A DNA stretch of 64,000 nucleotides from Corynebacterium sp. CNJ-954 (GCF_001942345.1 NZ_MKKI01000033.1:243084-307083), one strand, 5' to 3'; counted from the first letter of the stretch, positions 34,263-43,510 are shown. Numbers and translations: made by a program. The notes: generated by a model from the sequence alone, not told the origin.

Positions 34263-35786
34263 CTAGTGCGCAGCCTGCGTCCCTTTCGGCGTGATCATGA
34301 AGACCGCCGCTCCGACCAGGACCATGATCGCACCGCCGATGACCCCGGCGAACTGCAGTGAATCAGTGAACGCCTCTGCCGCGCTGGATGCCAGCGACGG
34401 CAGGTGCGCCTCCTCGGCGATGTGCATCGCGGCACCGAGGGATTCGCCGGCAGGATCGACGACCTCGCCGGGTAGGCCGAGACCGGACGCCAGGTCACGC
34501 AGATGGTCCCGGAACACCAGCGCCGAGACACTGCCCAGCACCGTGATCCCCAGTACCGCGCCGAGTTCGTAGGACGCCTCCTCCAGCGCACCGGCGTTAC
34601 CGGCCTTGTCCTCGGGGGATCCGCCCATGATCATCGCCGAGGCGATGGCCAGTGAACCGACCCCGGCGCCGACGAGGATCATTGCGGTGAGGATCGTCGG
34701 GTAGGTGACGTCCCCGGGGGCCAGACCGACGTACAGCAATCCGACACCGGCGAGGACCAGGCCGGCGGCGAGCACTCCCCGGGAGCCGACCCGTCGGCTC
34801 AGTGGTGGTGCGGCGATGGATGCGACAGCGGCGGCTACGGCGACGGGGATCAGTTTCACGCCGGTCTCGATCGGGGAGGCGCCGTCGACGAGTTGCAGCC
34901 ACTGGGCGAGCAGCAGGAGAGCGGCGATCATCGCGAAGGTCGACCCGAGAGCCGCGATGATCCCGGCGGTGAACGGGCGGTTGCGGAACAGTCGTAGTTC
35001 GAGCAGCGGCGAGTCGCTACGCAGGCAACGCACCGTGAACCAGGCGAGAACCGCCACCGCGAGGGCGAAGGCGATCAGTGCGCCCGGCACGGCGAAGGAC
35101 GCCTCCTTGCCGAACTCCTTGACCGACCACACCAGCAGCACCATGCCGACCATGGACTGCACCGCGGCGAAGACGTCCCACCGTCCGGGGTCGGCGACGG
35201 TGGACTCGGGCAGCAGGATGATCCCGCCGATGATCGCCAGGCCCATGAGCGGGACATTGACCAGGAAGGCGGCGTGCCAGCTGAAGTGTTCCAGCAGGAC
35301 GCCGCCGACCAGGGGGCCGAAAGCGGCGCCGAGGCCGGAGACCGCGGCCCAGATGCTCAGCGCGGTGGCGCGTTCCTTGAGGTCGGTGAAGATGATGCGG
35401 ATCATCGACAGGGTCTGCGGCATGATCATCGCACCGCCGACGCCGAGGAAGGCGCGGATCGCGATGATCTGGTTGGCTGTGTCGGCGACGAGCACCAGCA
35501 GCGAGGCGATGATGAAGAAGCTGTAGCCCAGCATGAGCATCTTCTTGCGCCCCCACCGGTCGGCCACCGCCGACCAGGAGACCAGCAGTCCGGCGAGGAC
35601 CAGCGAGTAGATGTCTACGATCCACAACTGCTGGGTGGAGGTGGGCTGCAGTTCGGCGGCCATCTCGGGCAGGGCGATGTTGAGGATCGTCATGTCCATC
35701 GTGATCACCAGCAGGCTGGCGGTGAGCACGGCGGTGGCGGCCCAGCGGGCGGTGCGGGACATGCCGTCGGACGGGTGTGCGGTCAC
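34263..35786 (-). CDS. MFS drug exporter, DHA2 (14-TMS) family
   Basis: A 507-residue transporter with 14 predicted spans. Antiporter motifs include D1 in ITMDMTILNIALP, motif A in SVADRWGRKKMLM-like WSAVADRWGRKKM, and motif C in SGLGAAFGPLVGGVLL, all typical of QacA/EmrB-type proton-coupled exporters. It shares an ATGA overlap with the upstream tetR gene, so the two are one operon. Typical substrates are lipophilic cations and antibiotics; the actual one is unknown. Confidence 0.93.
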   Translation of the reverse strand: MTAHPSDGMSRTARWAATAVLTASLLVITMDMTILNIALPEMAAELQPTSTQQLWIVDIYSLVLAGLLVSWSAVADRWGRKKMLMLGYSFFIIASLLVLVADTANQIIAIRAFLGVGGAMIMPQTLSMIRIIFTDLKERATALSIWAAVSGLGAAFGPLVGGVLLEHFSWHAAFLVNVPLMGLAIIGGIILLPESTVADPGRWDVFAAVQSMVGMVLLVWSVKEFGKEASFAVPGALIAFALAVAVLAWFTVRCLRSDSPLLELRLFRNRPFTAGIIAALGSTFAMIAALLLLAQWLQLVDGASPIETGVKLIPVAVAAAVASIAAPPLSRRVGSRGVLAAGLVLAGVGLLYVGLAPGDVTYPTILTAMILVGAGVGSLAIASAMIMGGSPEDKAGNAGALEEASYELGAVLGITVLGSVSALVFRDHLRDLASGLGLPGEVVDPAGESLGAAMHIAEEAHLPSLASSAAEAFTDSLQFAGVIGGAIMVLVGAAVFMITPKGTQAAH

Positions 35787-36406
35787 GGGGTCGGCTCCTG
35801 GTTGTCGGGCATCGCGAGCAGTGCGGTGAGCACGGCGGCGATGGTGTCGGCGTCCGTCGGATCGTCCTGAGGGTCGTCATGGAGGGCGGCGTGGACGGTG
35901 AGCCCGTCGATGTAGGCGACGGCGGCGGAGGCGCGGGCACGTCCGACTTTCTCGGCGAGGAGGTCGGTGAGTTCGTCTGACCACTGCAGGGCGAGCCGAC
36001 GCAGTGACGGGTCGGTCATCGCGGTGCTGATCATCGCGAGGTTCGCGCGGACCTGGCGGGTGTCGCCCAGGAAGTCCTGCATGATCCGGGCACACTGCAT
36101 GACGATCTCCGGCAGGTCGCCGGTGTCCTCAAGCAGGTCGGCGATCTCGGCGAGGTCCTCCTCGGTCTCGTCGGCGAGGACCTGGAGTGCCTCGTCCCGG
36201 AGGTCGTCGATGCTGACGAAGTACTGGGTGGTGGACCCCACGGCGACGTGTGCCCGTGCCGCCACCGCCCGGTGGGTGAGCGAGGCGGCACCTTTCTCGC
36301 AGATCAGTTCGGTGGCGGCCTCCAGGATCGCCGCGCGGCGTCCGGCGGGGTCACGTCTGCCTGGTGCGGGCGTCGAGGGGGCGTCACTGTGGTCCGGTGC
36401 GGTCAC
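35783..36406 (-). CDS. TetR-family repressor
   Basis: A 207-residue regulator with an N-terminal TetR HTH (RRAAILEAATELICEKGAAS, AVAARAHVAVGSTTQYF) and a helical ligand-binding domain. The GTG at 36406 is the better start because AGGAAGG lies 8 bases upstream; the in-frame ATG at 36433 would fall inside the operator palindrome. The stop overlaps the start of the drug-exporter gene. It probably represses its own operon and perhaps the divergent FUSC-type gene through the palindrome at 36425. Confidence 0.9.
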   Translation of the reverse strand: MTAPDHSDAPSTPAPGRRDPAGRRAAILEAATELICEKGAASLTHRAVAARAHVAVGSTTQYFVSIDDLRDEALQVLADETEEDLAEIADLLEDTGDLPEIVMQCARIMQDFLGDTRQVRANLAMISTAMTDPSLRRLALQWSDELTDLLAEKVGRARASAAVAYIDGLTVHAALHDDPQDDPTDADTIAAVLTALLAMPDNQEPTP

Positions 36407-36424
36407 GTGCCGTGCCTTCCTGTT

Positions 36425-36456
36425 GATGTACATCTGTACATGTACATGTGTACATC
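36425..36456. promoter_or_regulatory. Operator palindrome for the tetR/exporter operon
   Basis: A 32-bp near-perfect palindrome: GATGTACA at 36425-36432 and TGTACATC at 36449-36456 flank the symmetric core TGTACATGTACA (36435-36446); 28 of 32 positions obey the symmetry. It lies between the tetR gene and the divergent FUSC-type gene and has the size expected for two TetR dimers. Confidence 0.8.
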
Positions 36457-36490
36457 ATCGTCCGCGGCTCCGGCAACAGGACGTGTCACA

Positions 36491-37765
36491 ATGGACTCCA
36501 TGACGGACAGCAGGAAACAGCGTGAGAGGCGGGCACGTGAACGCCCACGCGACCGGGCCCGCGCCGGGGTGAAGGCGGCGGCGGAGTCCCTCCAACGCGT
36601 GGCCGTCGCCGAACGCTTCAACCGGATGCGCGGCAGCTCCGTGTTCGCACTGCAGTGTGCAGTGGCAGCGGGACTGGCGTTCTTCATCGCCCACAACATC
36701 GTCGGGCACGAGCAGCCGTTCTTCGCCCCCATCTCCGCCGTCATCAGTCTCGGGGCCTACGGAGGGAAGCGGGCCCGGCGCGGCCTGGAACTGGTCATCG
36801 GCGTCGCCGTGGGCATCGGTATCGGTGACCTGGTGATTTCCCAGATCGGGGAGGGTGCGTGGCAGATCGCCGTCGCCGTCTTCGGGGCGATGCTCATCGC
36901 CGTGTTCGTGGACAAGGGGCCGATGGTCGCCAACCAGGCGGCGAGTTCCGCCGTGCTGGTCGCCACCTTGATTCCGCCGGGCGACCAGGCGGGCTGGGAT
37001 CGCATGATCGATGCCCTGATCGGTGGTCTGCTCGGACTCCTCGTTGTCGCGGTGATCCCGAACAGTCCCCTGCGCGCGGCCCGGCGCGAGGTCGCCAGCC
37101 TCATCAGCAAGGCGGCGCTGGTGCTCGACGACGTCGCCCAGGGCATCGAGGAGGGCGACGAGAAGCTCATCGGTGAAGCCCTGGTGACCGCCCGCGGCAC
37201 CCAGTCCGGCGTCAACGAGCTTCTTTCGTCCGTCGGCGGTGGCGACGAGGTGGTGAGCATCTCGCCGATCTACTGGTCCGCCCGCCGGTACGCCCGGTCG
37301 ATGAACCGCATCCTCACCCCGGTCGACAATGTCATGCGCAACTCGCGTGTGCTCGCCCGGCGGGCCGAGATCATGGTGGGCGACGGTGTGAAGCCGGACG
37401 CGGAGCTGCCGCGGCTCATCCGGGATATCTCCGATGCCCTGGGGCATCTCGGCACCGTCTACGCCTCGGGGGGTACCCGGGGCACTCGCCAGGAACTCGT
37501 GGAGATCCCGGAGATCACCCGTCGTCTGCAGGTGCTGGCCGGGCGCGCCGACATGTCCATCGCCGAGGGCGCGGGGCTGTCGGGGACGGTCGTGCTGGCA
37601 CAGTGCCGTTCGATCATCGTCGACACCCTGCAGATCTGCGGCATGTCGCGCGAGTCGGCCATGTCGGTGCTGCAGCCCACCGTCGAGGACCCGCGGTTCC
37701 CTCCGGAGGTCTGGGGCGGTGGTGCCGACGGGGACGGGGGAGACGACGGCGCCGACCGGCCGTAG
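36491..37765 (+). CDS. FUSC-family aromatic acid/multidrug exporter-like membrane protein
   Basis: A 424-residue protein. After a basic N-terminus come six membrane spans grouped between about residues 55 and 190 (FALQCAVAAGLAFFIAHNIV, then PFFAPISAVISLG, as in FUSC/ArAE proteins), followed by a soluble helical domain of about 230 residues. It is divergent from the tetR-MFS operon and shares the operator region. AGGACG stands before the ATG at 36491; the ATG at 36500 is another possible start. It could export aromatic compounds. Confidence 0.85.
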   Translation: MDSMTDSRKQRERRARERPRDRARAGVKAAAESLQRVAVAERFNRMRGSSVFALQCAVAAGLAFFIAHNIVGHEQPFFAPISAVISLGAYGGKRARRGLELVIGVAVGIGIGDLVISQIGEGAWQIAVAVFGAMLIAVFVDKGPMVANQAASSAVLVATLIPPGDQAGWDRMIDALIGGLLGLLVVAVIPNSPLRAARREVASLISKAALVLDDVAQGIEEGDEKLIGEALVTARGTQSGVNELLSSVGGGDEVVSISPIYWSARRYARSMNRILTPVDNVMRNSRVLARRAEIMVGDGVKPDAELPRLIRDISDALGHLGTVYASGGTRGTRQELVEIPEITRRLQVLAGRADMSIAEGAGLSGTVVLAQCRSIIVDTLQICGMSRESAMSVLQPTVEDPRFPPEVWGGGADGDGGDDGADRP

Positions 37766-37820
37766 CGGTGCCGCCGGGTCAGGCAGCCGGTCGGGCGTCG
37801 TCGTCGGATACAGTATTGGC

Positions 37821-38297
37821 ATGGCAACAACCGCTCTGTCCGACATCACCGTCAAGCGTTGGGGGGACCTCGACACCACGGAGGTCTACGCGATCGCCCG
37901 GCTGCGCTCCGAGGTCTTCCTGCGTGAGCAGAAGGTCGACGACGAGGAACTCGACTGGCGCGACCTGGACGACGGCACGCTGCACGTGTTCATCCGCAGC
38001 GGCCGCGAGGTCGTCGCCTACCTGCGCACACTGTCCGTCCCGGCCCTGTGGAACGTGCCCGGCACCGCGGTGGTCCGACGGGTGCTGGGGCGGGTGGCGA
38101 CCGATCCGCGGTACCGCGGCCGGGGGCTGGCGGGGAAGCTGATCGAGCGCGCCGTCGAACTGCACTCCGGTGAACCGATCGTGCTCCACGCCCAGACGTA
38201 CATCACCGGCCTCTACTCCGCCTACGGTTTCGAGACCTACGGGGACGAGTACGACGAGGGTGGGATCGCCCACGTGTCGATGGTGCGTACCGCGTAG
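37821..38297 (+). CDS. GNAT N-acetyltransferase, ElaA-like
   Basis: A 158-residue protein with the pattern of the ElaA branch: RLRSEVFLREQKVDDEELDWRD at the start, the pyrophosphate-binding RVATDPRYRGRGLAGKLIE (R/Q-x-x-G-x-G/A), and YITGLYSAYGFETYGDEYDEGGI near the end. It transfers an acetyl group from acetyl-CoA to an unknown acceptor. A TACAGT-like -10 box lies 6-11 bases before the ATG, so the transcript is probably leaderless. Confidence 0.9.
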   Translation: MATTALSDITVKRWGDLDTTEVYAIARLRSEVFLREQKVDDEELDWRDLDDGTLHVFIRSGREVVAYLRTLSVPALWNVPGTAVVRRVLGRVATDPRYRGRGLAGKLIERAVELHSGEPIVLHAQTYITGLYSAYGFETYGDEYDEGGIAHVSMVRTA

Positions 38298-38301
38298 CGC
38301 G

Positions 38302-39204
38302 TCACCGCCGGACGAACTGCCCGTCGCGCAGGTGCCGGTAGAACGTCACCTTCGACGTGGGGCGGGGATGGACGACCCCGTCGCGGACGACGGTGAGCTC
38401 CACTCCGCCGGCCTGTAACGCGCGGCCGGTCAGGACCGCCTGCGGGTCCACGCCGCCGATCTCTGCGGGACGGCGGAACAGGCGACGCCGGGGGGCGTTC
38501 CGTGCGGCGTCGGCGTCCCACACCGACGGGGTGACCAGCCGGGTCGCGGCGAGGCCGGGAGCATCGACGGTGGGCACGAGCCGTGCGCCGAAGGCGCCCG
38601 GCCGCCCGTCCCAGGCCCGGCCCGAGGTGTTGGCGAACAGGGTCTGTGAGTCCACGATGATCTCCCCGACGAGTTCCGCGCCGGTGTGGAAGATCTCCGC
38701 CGACCCCAGTGTCACGAGGCCGGAGTCGTCGCGGACGACGGCGGTGGGACGGACCGGCGCGGTCATGGCGAAGTTCAGTGCCGCCACGCTCGGCCCGCCT
38801 CCCGAGCCGGACACCGTCGACAACTGCCAGTTCTGCGCGACAACCGAGGTCTCCCCGTCGTCGACCACCGGCACGAAGCCGACGGACATCCACATTGCGT
38901 CGATGCGCATCAGACGTGTCACCACCGCGGACAGCGCCGCGTCCGACCCCACCACGACCACCCGCACCGGACGGTCCGGGTGCTGCGGTGCGAACTGCGG
39001 GGCCCCCTGGTGGGGGACGTCCGGGGCGGCGGCGATCTCCTCGAGACTGGGTGTGTCGTCGACCGGCAGGTGCGCGGCGGCGAGGTCGTCGAGGAGCCGC
39101 AGGTCGCGGCGTCCCGGCATGTCAGGCAGGGTGACAGCGTCGGCGACGAGGGCGCCGACCAGATCTGCGGCACGTGGTCCACACGCGAGCACGACGGTCG
39201 TCAT
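38302..39204 (-). CDS. Conserved corynebacterial protein of unknown function
   Basis: A 300-residue soluble protein starting MTTVVLACGPRAADLVG. The order of segments (an N-terminal alpha/beta part with VVVVGSDAALSAVVTRLM, a Gly-rich turn SGSGGGPS, then a beta-rich C-terminal half ending in SKVTFYRHLRDGQ) is loosely reminiscent of diacylglycerol/NAD kinase-type folds, but the diagnostic GGDGT loop is not seen, so no function is claimed. The start at 39204 is preferred to 39243. It is convergent with the GNAT gene and divergent from purA. Confidence 0.75.
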   Translation of the reverse strand: MTTVVLACGPRAADLVGALVADAVTLPDMPGRRDLRLLDDLAAAHLPVDDTPSLEEIAAAPDVPHQGAPQFAPQHPDRPVRVVVVGSDAALSAVVTRLMRIDAMWMSVGFVPVVDDGETSVVAQNWQLSTVSGSGGGPSVAALNFAMTAPVRPTAVVRDDSGLVTLGSAEIFHTGAELVGEIIVDSQTLFANTSGRAWDGRPGAFGARLVPTVDAPGLAATRLVTPSVWDADAARNAPRRRLFRRPAEIGGVDPQAVLTGRALQAGGVELTVVRDGVVHPRPTSKVTFYRHLRDGQFVRR

Positions 39205-39312
39205 GGTCCCCAAGAGTACGGGACGAAGATGCTGGACCGGCAAGAGTGACCGGCTACACTGTTCAGTTGGTCAACGTACTAGTAACCGGATCGGAAAGCG
39301 ACGGCAGAGCTA

Positions 39313-40599
39313 ATGACAGCAATCATCGTGGTCGGAGCGCAGTGGGGCGACGAAGGAAAAGGCAAGGCCACCGACATCCTCGGCGGTCGGGTCGACTACG
39401 TCGTCAAGCCCAACGGCGGTAACAACGCCGGCCACACCGTCGTCGTCGGTGGGGAGAAGTACGAGCTCAAACTCCTGCCCGCCGGTGTCCTCAGCGAGAA
39501 CGCCGTCCCGGTCATCGGCAACGGCTGCGTCGTGAACCTCGAGGCCCTCTTCGAGGAGATCGACGGTCTCGAGGCACGTGGTGCGAACGCCTCCCGTCTG
39601 CGGGTCAGCGCCAACGCCCAGCTGGTCGCGCCGTACCACCAGGTCCTGGACAAGGTCTCCGAACGCTTCCTCGGCAAGCGTGCCATCGGCACCACCGGCC
39701 GCGGTATCGGACCGTCCTACGCGGACAAGGTGTCCCGCATCGGCATCCGGGCCCAGGACCTGCTGGACGAGTCGATCCTGCGGCAGAAGGTCGAGGGTGC
39801 GCTGAACCAGAAGAACCAGATGCTGGTGAAGCTGTACAACCGCAAGGCCATCGACGTCGACGAGATCGTCGAGTACTTCATGAGCTACGCCGACCGGCTC
39901 ACCCCGATGCTCATCGACGCCGAACTGGAGCTCAACCAGGCGCTCGACGCCGGCAAGTCCGTGCTCATGGAGGGCGGCCAGGCCACCATGCTCGACGTCG
40001 ACCACGGCACCTACCCCTTCGTCACCTCCTCCAACCCGACCGCCGGTGGCGCCTGCGTGGGCTCCGGTATCGGCCCCACCCGGATCACCAGCTCCCTGGG
40101 CATCATCAAGGCCTACACCACCCGTGTCGGCGCAGGCCCGTTCCCCACGGAACTCTTCGACAAGTGGGGCGAGTACCTGCAGACCACCGGTGGTGAGGTC
40201 GGGGTCAACACCGGACGCACCCGCCGGTGTGGCTGGTACGACTCCGTCATCGCCCGGTACGCGTCCCGGGTCAACGGCTTCACCGACCTCTTCGTCACCA
40301 AGCTCGACGTGCTCACCGGCATCGGTGAGATCCCGATCTGCGTGGCCTACGACGTCGACGGCGTCCGTCACGACGAGATGCCGATGAGCCAGACCGACGT
40401 CCACCACGCCACCCCGATCTACGAGACGATGCCGGCCTGGGACGAGGACATCTCCGGCTGCCGGACCTTCGACGAACTTCCGCAGAAGGCCAAGGACTAC
40501 CTGAACCGCCTGGAGGAACTGTCCGGCTGCCGCGTCTCCTACGTGGGCGTCGGCCCGGGACGCGACGAGACCATCGTCATCCACGACGTCCTCGACTGA
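39313..40599 (+). CDS. purA: Adenylosuccinate synthetase
   Basis: A 428-residue enzyme of purine synthesis that joins IMP and aspartate with GTP to give adenylosuccinate. Motifs: [14 protein letters not shown] at the start, [39 protein letters not shown], and [11 protein letters not shown] followed by [12 protein letters not shown]. Full length and intact. A TACACT -10-like box at about 39254 is the likely promoter. Its stop codon overlaps the ATG of the next gene (TGATG). Confidence 0.98.
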   Translation: MTAIIVVGAQWGDEGKGKATDILGGRVDYVVKPNGGNNAGHTVVVGGEKYELKLLPAGVLSENAVPVIGNGCVVNLEALFEEIDGLEARGANASRLRVSANAQLVAPYHQVLDKVSERFLGKRAIGTTGRGIGPSYADKVSRIGIRAQDLLDESILRQKVEGALNQKNQMLVKLYNRKAIDVDEIVEYFMSYADRLTPMLIDAELELNQALDAGKSVLMEGGQATMLDVDHGTYPFVTSSNPTAGGACVGSGIGPTRITSSLGIIKAYTTRVGAGPFPTELFDKWGEYLQTTGGEVGVNTGRTRRCGWYDSVIARYASRVNGFTDLFVTKLDVLTGIGEIPICVAYDVDGVRHDEMPMSQTDVHHATPIYETMPAWDEDISGCRTFDELPQKAKDYLNRLEELSGCRVSYVGVGPGRDETIVIHDVLD

Positions 40600-41126
40600 T
40601 GTTCTGGCCTGAGCTGCCCGAGCGTCTCCCGACCGGCACCGGCCGGGAGATGCGACGGGTGACCGCACAGGACGCTGCCCGCGTCGAGGCGGCCCTCCCA
40701 GGATCGGACCGGGACGAGACCTTCCACTTCTTCACGTTCTCCCCGTTTCCGCTGGCGGAGTTCATCGCCGATGACACCCGCCGGACCTATGCGCTGTGGG
40801 ACGGTGACCGGCCGCTGGCCTGCACCACCGTGTACAACGGTGACCGTTCCGCCGGCACCGTGATGCTCGGCTACACCTGGGTGATGCCCTCGGCACGGGG
40901 CAACGGCGGGGCAGCCAACACGGAGATGAAGGAAACGATGTACACCGCCCTCCGCTCCGCGGGTGTCGGTGAGGTGTGGTTCCGTGCCGACGTCGAGAAC
41001 CACCGCTCGTGCCGGTCGATGGAGAAGAACGGGGCGCAGCGCATGCACGTCGAGGACGCACCCCGGGTGTACCCCGACCGGGTGTCACAGTCGGTGTTCT
41101 ACCGGAAGCGGCTCTCGGAGGCCTGA
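40599..41126 (+). CDS. GNAT N-acetyltransferase downstream of purA
   Basis: A 175-residue protein with the RimJ/RimL-like GNAT fold: an acceptor-side N-terminus, then TVMLGYTWVMPSARGNGGAANTEMK as the CoA-binding segment, and VWFRADVENHRSCRSMEKNGAQRM near the end. It starts inside the purA stop and ends at the start of the next gene (TGATG), so the three genes form one coupled operon. The acceptor is unknown. Confidence 0.88.
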   Translation: MFWPELPERLPTGTGREMRRVTAQDAARVEAALPGSDRDETFHFFTFSPFPLAEFIADDTRRTYALWDGDRPLACTTVYNGDRSAGTVMLGYTWVMPSARGNGGAANTEMKETMYTALRSAGVGEVWFRADVENHRSCRSMEKNGAQRMHVEDAPRVYPDRVSQSVFYRKRLSEA

Positions 41127-41497
41127 TGGACGACCTGCACGCCCGGGTAGGGGAGGTCCTCGCACTCATCGACGACGGCGAGGTCACCGGATACGGCGAG
41201 ATCGCGGCGGCGATCGGCGTGCCCCGCGGAGCCCGGGCGGTGGCGAGGGCACTGGCCACCGGTGATTTCGGCTGGGACCTTGCCGCCCCGGTGATCCCGG
41301 TCAGCCACACCCGCGGGCGGGCAGGTCACCGCAGCTTCATCGTCCCCGAGATGGGGGAGGGGGAGGATTCCCGGTCGGCCGGGCTGGCGCGGCGGGCGGT
41401 GTCCTTCACCCGGGACGGTGACACCCTGCGGATACCGACGAGCCAGTGCCTCGACGCCGAGGAGATCGCGGAGCGGCTGGGGCCCGCCGGTCGATGA
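41126..41497 (+). CDS. Alkyltransferase-like (ATL) DNA-binding protein
   Basis: A 123-residue protein with the DNA-binding half of MGMT: VGEVLALIDDGEVTGYGEIAAAIG and ARAVARALATG. At the place of the alkyl-accepting PCHRV it reads VIPVSHTRGRAG, with no cysteine, as in ATL proteins that bind alkylated bases and hand them to excision repair. The C-terminal tail has a short acidic insert. It is the last gene of the purA operon before a strong hairpin. Confidence 0.85.
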   Translation: MDDLHARVGEVLALIDDGEVTGYGEIAAAIGVPRGARAVARALATGDFGWDLAAPVIPVSHTRGRAGHRSFIVPEMGEGEDSRSAGLARRAVSFTRDGDTLRIPTSQCLDAEEIAERLGPAGR

Positions 41498-41511
41498 GCA
41501 TCTTGTCACTC

Positions 41512-41552
41512 AGCAACCCCGGAGGCTGGTTGCACCAACCTCCGGGGTTGCT
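41512..41552. terminator. Strong terminator hairpin after the purA operon
   Basis: AGCAACCCCGGAGG (41512-41525) pairs perfectly with CCTCCGGGGTTGCT (41539-41552), leaving a 13-base loop that can itself fold (GGTTG/CAACC). The stem is GC-rich and lies between convergent genes (ATL and the zinc-type oxidoreductase), so it can serve both. A similar hairpin is found at 63909-63950. Confidence 0.8.
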
Positions 41553-41620
41553 CGGTGCTGTGCGAGGGTTTGCCTCGTCCTCCCATGTCCTCTCATGTCC
41601 TCCCACCGTCACCGGGGCAG

Positions 41621-42622
41621 TCATGCCCACGGGTCGATGAGGATCTTCCCGCGGCCGGACCCCACTCCCACACCCGCGCCGAGGATCCCGGGCAGACCGT
41701 CCAACCCGGTGGTGGCGGACACCGGGGTGCGCAGCAGACCTCGACACTGCAGGTCAAACACCGGTGTGAACAGATCCGGGAGATCGCGGCGGGGGAGCGA
41801 GTGCACGGTGTCGCGCAGGCGGAACATCTCGACGCGCGTCCCTCCCCGCCCGTCGAAGCAGCCCACGGACAGCGGGGTGCCCGACAGCAGACCGTAGAGC
41901 ACCAGTGTTCCGCCGGGGGCGAGTGCATCGACGAGGTCGATGCCGAGTGACCCGCCGATGCAGTCGAGTACCACGTCCGGGCCCCGCGTCCCGCCGGGTG
42001 CCGAGGAGCGCAGCTGGGACCGCCAGTCGGGGTCGGCGGTGCTGATCACCTGCGACCATCTGTCCGGGTCCGCGACCGTGCTGCCGGGCGTTCCACGCAC
42101 CAGGCCCACGGGACGCAGCGAGAACTGTTCCGTCAACAACTCCGCCAGGTGACCGGCGATGGCCGAGGTGGCGGCGGTGACCGCCACCGACCGGGCGCCG
42201 CGGCAGTACCGGGACACCATCAGTGAGGCGGTCAGCGGATTGATGTAGGAGAAGCAGGCCGTTCGGTCATCGAGGGCTGCGGGCACCGGGACGCACCAGG
42301 AGTGGTCGACGGTGTGTTGCTGCTGCCAGCATCCCGGGCCGCCGAGGGGAAGCACCCGGCGTCCGACGAGATCGCGGGCGGTGCCGGGGACGTCTCGTCC
42401 GACCCGCTCGACGACACCGACACCCTCGAAACCGGGGACCAACGGGAAGGTCGTGCGCGAGGGGTACGCCCCGGAGACCGTGACTGCGTCGGACGGGTTG
42501 GCTGTGGTGGCCGTCATCCGGACCGTCAGCTCCGTAGGGCCGGGTGCACCGGGCTCGGGGACCGTCTGCACGGTGACGACCTCGTGGAGCGGACCCGGAC
42601 GGTCGGCGACTGCTGCTCTCAT
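41621..42622 (-). CDS. Quinone-oxidoreductase/zinc-type alcohol dehydrogenase-like protein
   Basis: A 333-residue MDR-superfamily protein. The N-terminal GroES-like part includes TTANPSDAVTVSGAYP, VPGFEGVGVVERVG and RRVLPLGGPGCWQQ; the cofactor domain is recognised by SVAVTAATSAIAGHLAELL and DVVLDCIGG. No zinc-binding cysteine cluster is present, which fits the zinc-free quinone-reductase branch. The ATG at 42622 has a TACACT -10 box 10-16 bases upstream, so the mRNA is probably leaderless; 42652 is an alternative start. Confidence 0.85.
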   Translation of the reverse strand: MRAAVADRPGPLHEVVTVQTVPEPGAPGPTELTVRMTATTANPSDAVTVSGAYPSRTTFPLVPGFEGVGVVERVGRDVPGTARDLVGRRVLPLGGPGCWQQQHTVDHSWCVPVPAALDDRTACFSYINPLTASLMVSRYCRGARSVAVTAATSAIAGHLAELLTEQFSLRPVGLVRGTPGSTVADPDRWSQVISTADPDWRSQLRSSAPGGTRGPDVVLDCIGGSLGIDLVDALAPGGTLVLYGLLSGTPLSVGCFDGRGGTRVEMFRLRDTVHSLPRRDLPDLFTPVFDLQCRGLLRTPVSATTGLDGLPGILGAGVGVGSGRGKILIDPWA

Positions 42623-42669
42623 GGGCGGGGAGTGTAGTCGGGGGTAGTTCATCACCCCAACTGTTCGGT

Positions 42670-42685
42670 GGTGATACGCATCACC
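42670..42685. promoter_or_regulatory. Perfect operator-like palindrome between divergent genes
   Basis: GGTGAT and ATCACC enclose ACGC, a perfect 6-4-6 inverted repeat. A TAGAAT -10-like box at 42687-42692 follows directly and the ATG of the plus-strand gene starts 9 bases later, so a protein bound here would cover that promoter. It also lies upstream of the minus-strand oxidoreductase. Confidence 0.6.
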
Positions 42686-42700
42686 ATAGAATGGGCGGAC

Positions 42701-43510
42701 ATGACCCTCGGCTTCCTCTTCTTCCGTCCTAGCGCAGGTGACAGCTACCGTCCCGACGAGGATCTCCGTGCCGAGGCGCATCGGATCCATGAGGAACTCG
42801 GCGACGACATGAGTGCGACGACGGACCCTGAGGCCTTCCGGCAGGGGCCCGGCGACCCGCATCCGGGGCGTCCCGCACCGCGGGGTGTCGCCACCCTGGC
42901 GGCGTGGGTGAACGAGCACTGCGACGTCGGAGGAGGTGTGCGCACCGAGGCGGGTGACCCGTTCAGTCTGCTGGAGTTCCCCGTCGAGGTCGTCAACGAT
43001 GCGCTGCATGTGGCACTGCCGTTCTCTGAGGCGGGGGAGACCGGGCGGCTGCTGCAGGACAGGTCCTGCGACCTGGGGCTGTGCATGGTGGATGACATGG
43101 AGCAGATCTGGGTGAATCCGACCGGCGTGGACCGCGGGCTGCGGATGCGTTCGTCCGTCGGCACCGTGACCACGCACATCGACGCGGAGAGTGTGCGCAC
43201 CGCCCTGACGGACGACGCCGACCGCCGTCAACGCTCGGACGAGGGCATCCCCTATGTGGTCGTGGAGACCGGACTGCCGGGCCGGGCGTCCCCGATGGAG
43301 GACACGCCGCTGGGGCATGTCCGTTTCGTCCAGGCGGCGTTGCTGGGCAACGGCTGGGTCGTGGAATACCGGACGACCCGGTCGCACTTCCGGAGACATG
43401 TCGGTGACCTCGCGTCCGCGGTCGAGGACGTTGCCGCTTTCGCGGAGGGGGACGTCTCCTTCCTCACCCGTGGGTGGGTCGACGCCACGGCGGAGACGGT
43501 GCAGCGGTGA
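42701..43510 (+). CDS. Hypothetical protein, no recognised domain
   Basis: A 269-residue soluble protein starting MTLGFLFFRPSAGDSY. No motif was recognised. It has the compact acidic composition of a cytosolic protein. The region VDDMEQIWVNPTGV-like (GLCMVDDMEQIWVNP) and the C-terminal aromatic segments suggest a folded domain of about 240 residues. A TAGAAT box 9 bases before the ATG suggests a leaderless transcript. The last bases overlap the GTG of a nucleoside hydrolase gene (GTGA), so the two are one operon. Confidence 0.75.
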   Translation: MTLGFLFFRPSAGDSYRPDEDLRAEAHRIHEELGDDMSATTDPEAFRQGPGDPHPGRPAPRGVATLAAWVNEHCDVGGGVRTEAGDPFSLLEFPVEVVNDALHVALPFSEAGETGRLLQDRSCDLGLCMVDDMEQIWVNPTGVDRGLRMRSSVGTVTTHIDAESVRTALTDDADRRQRSDEGIPYVVVETGLPGRASPMEDTPLGHVRFVQAALLGNGWVVEYRTTRSHFRRHVGDLASAVEDVAAFAEGDVSFLTRGWVDATAETVQR

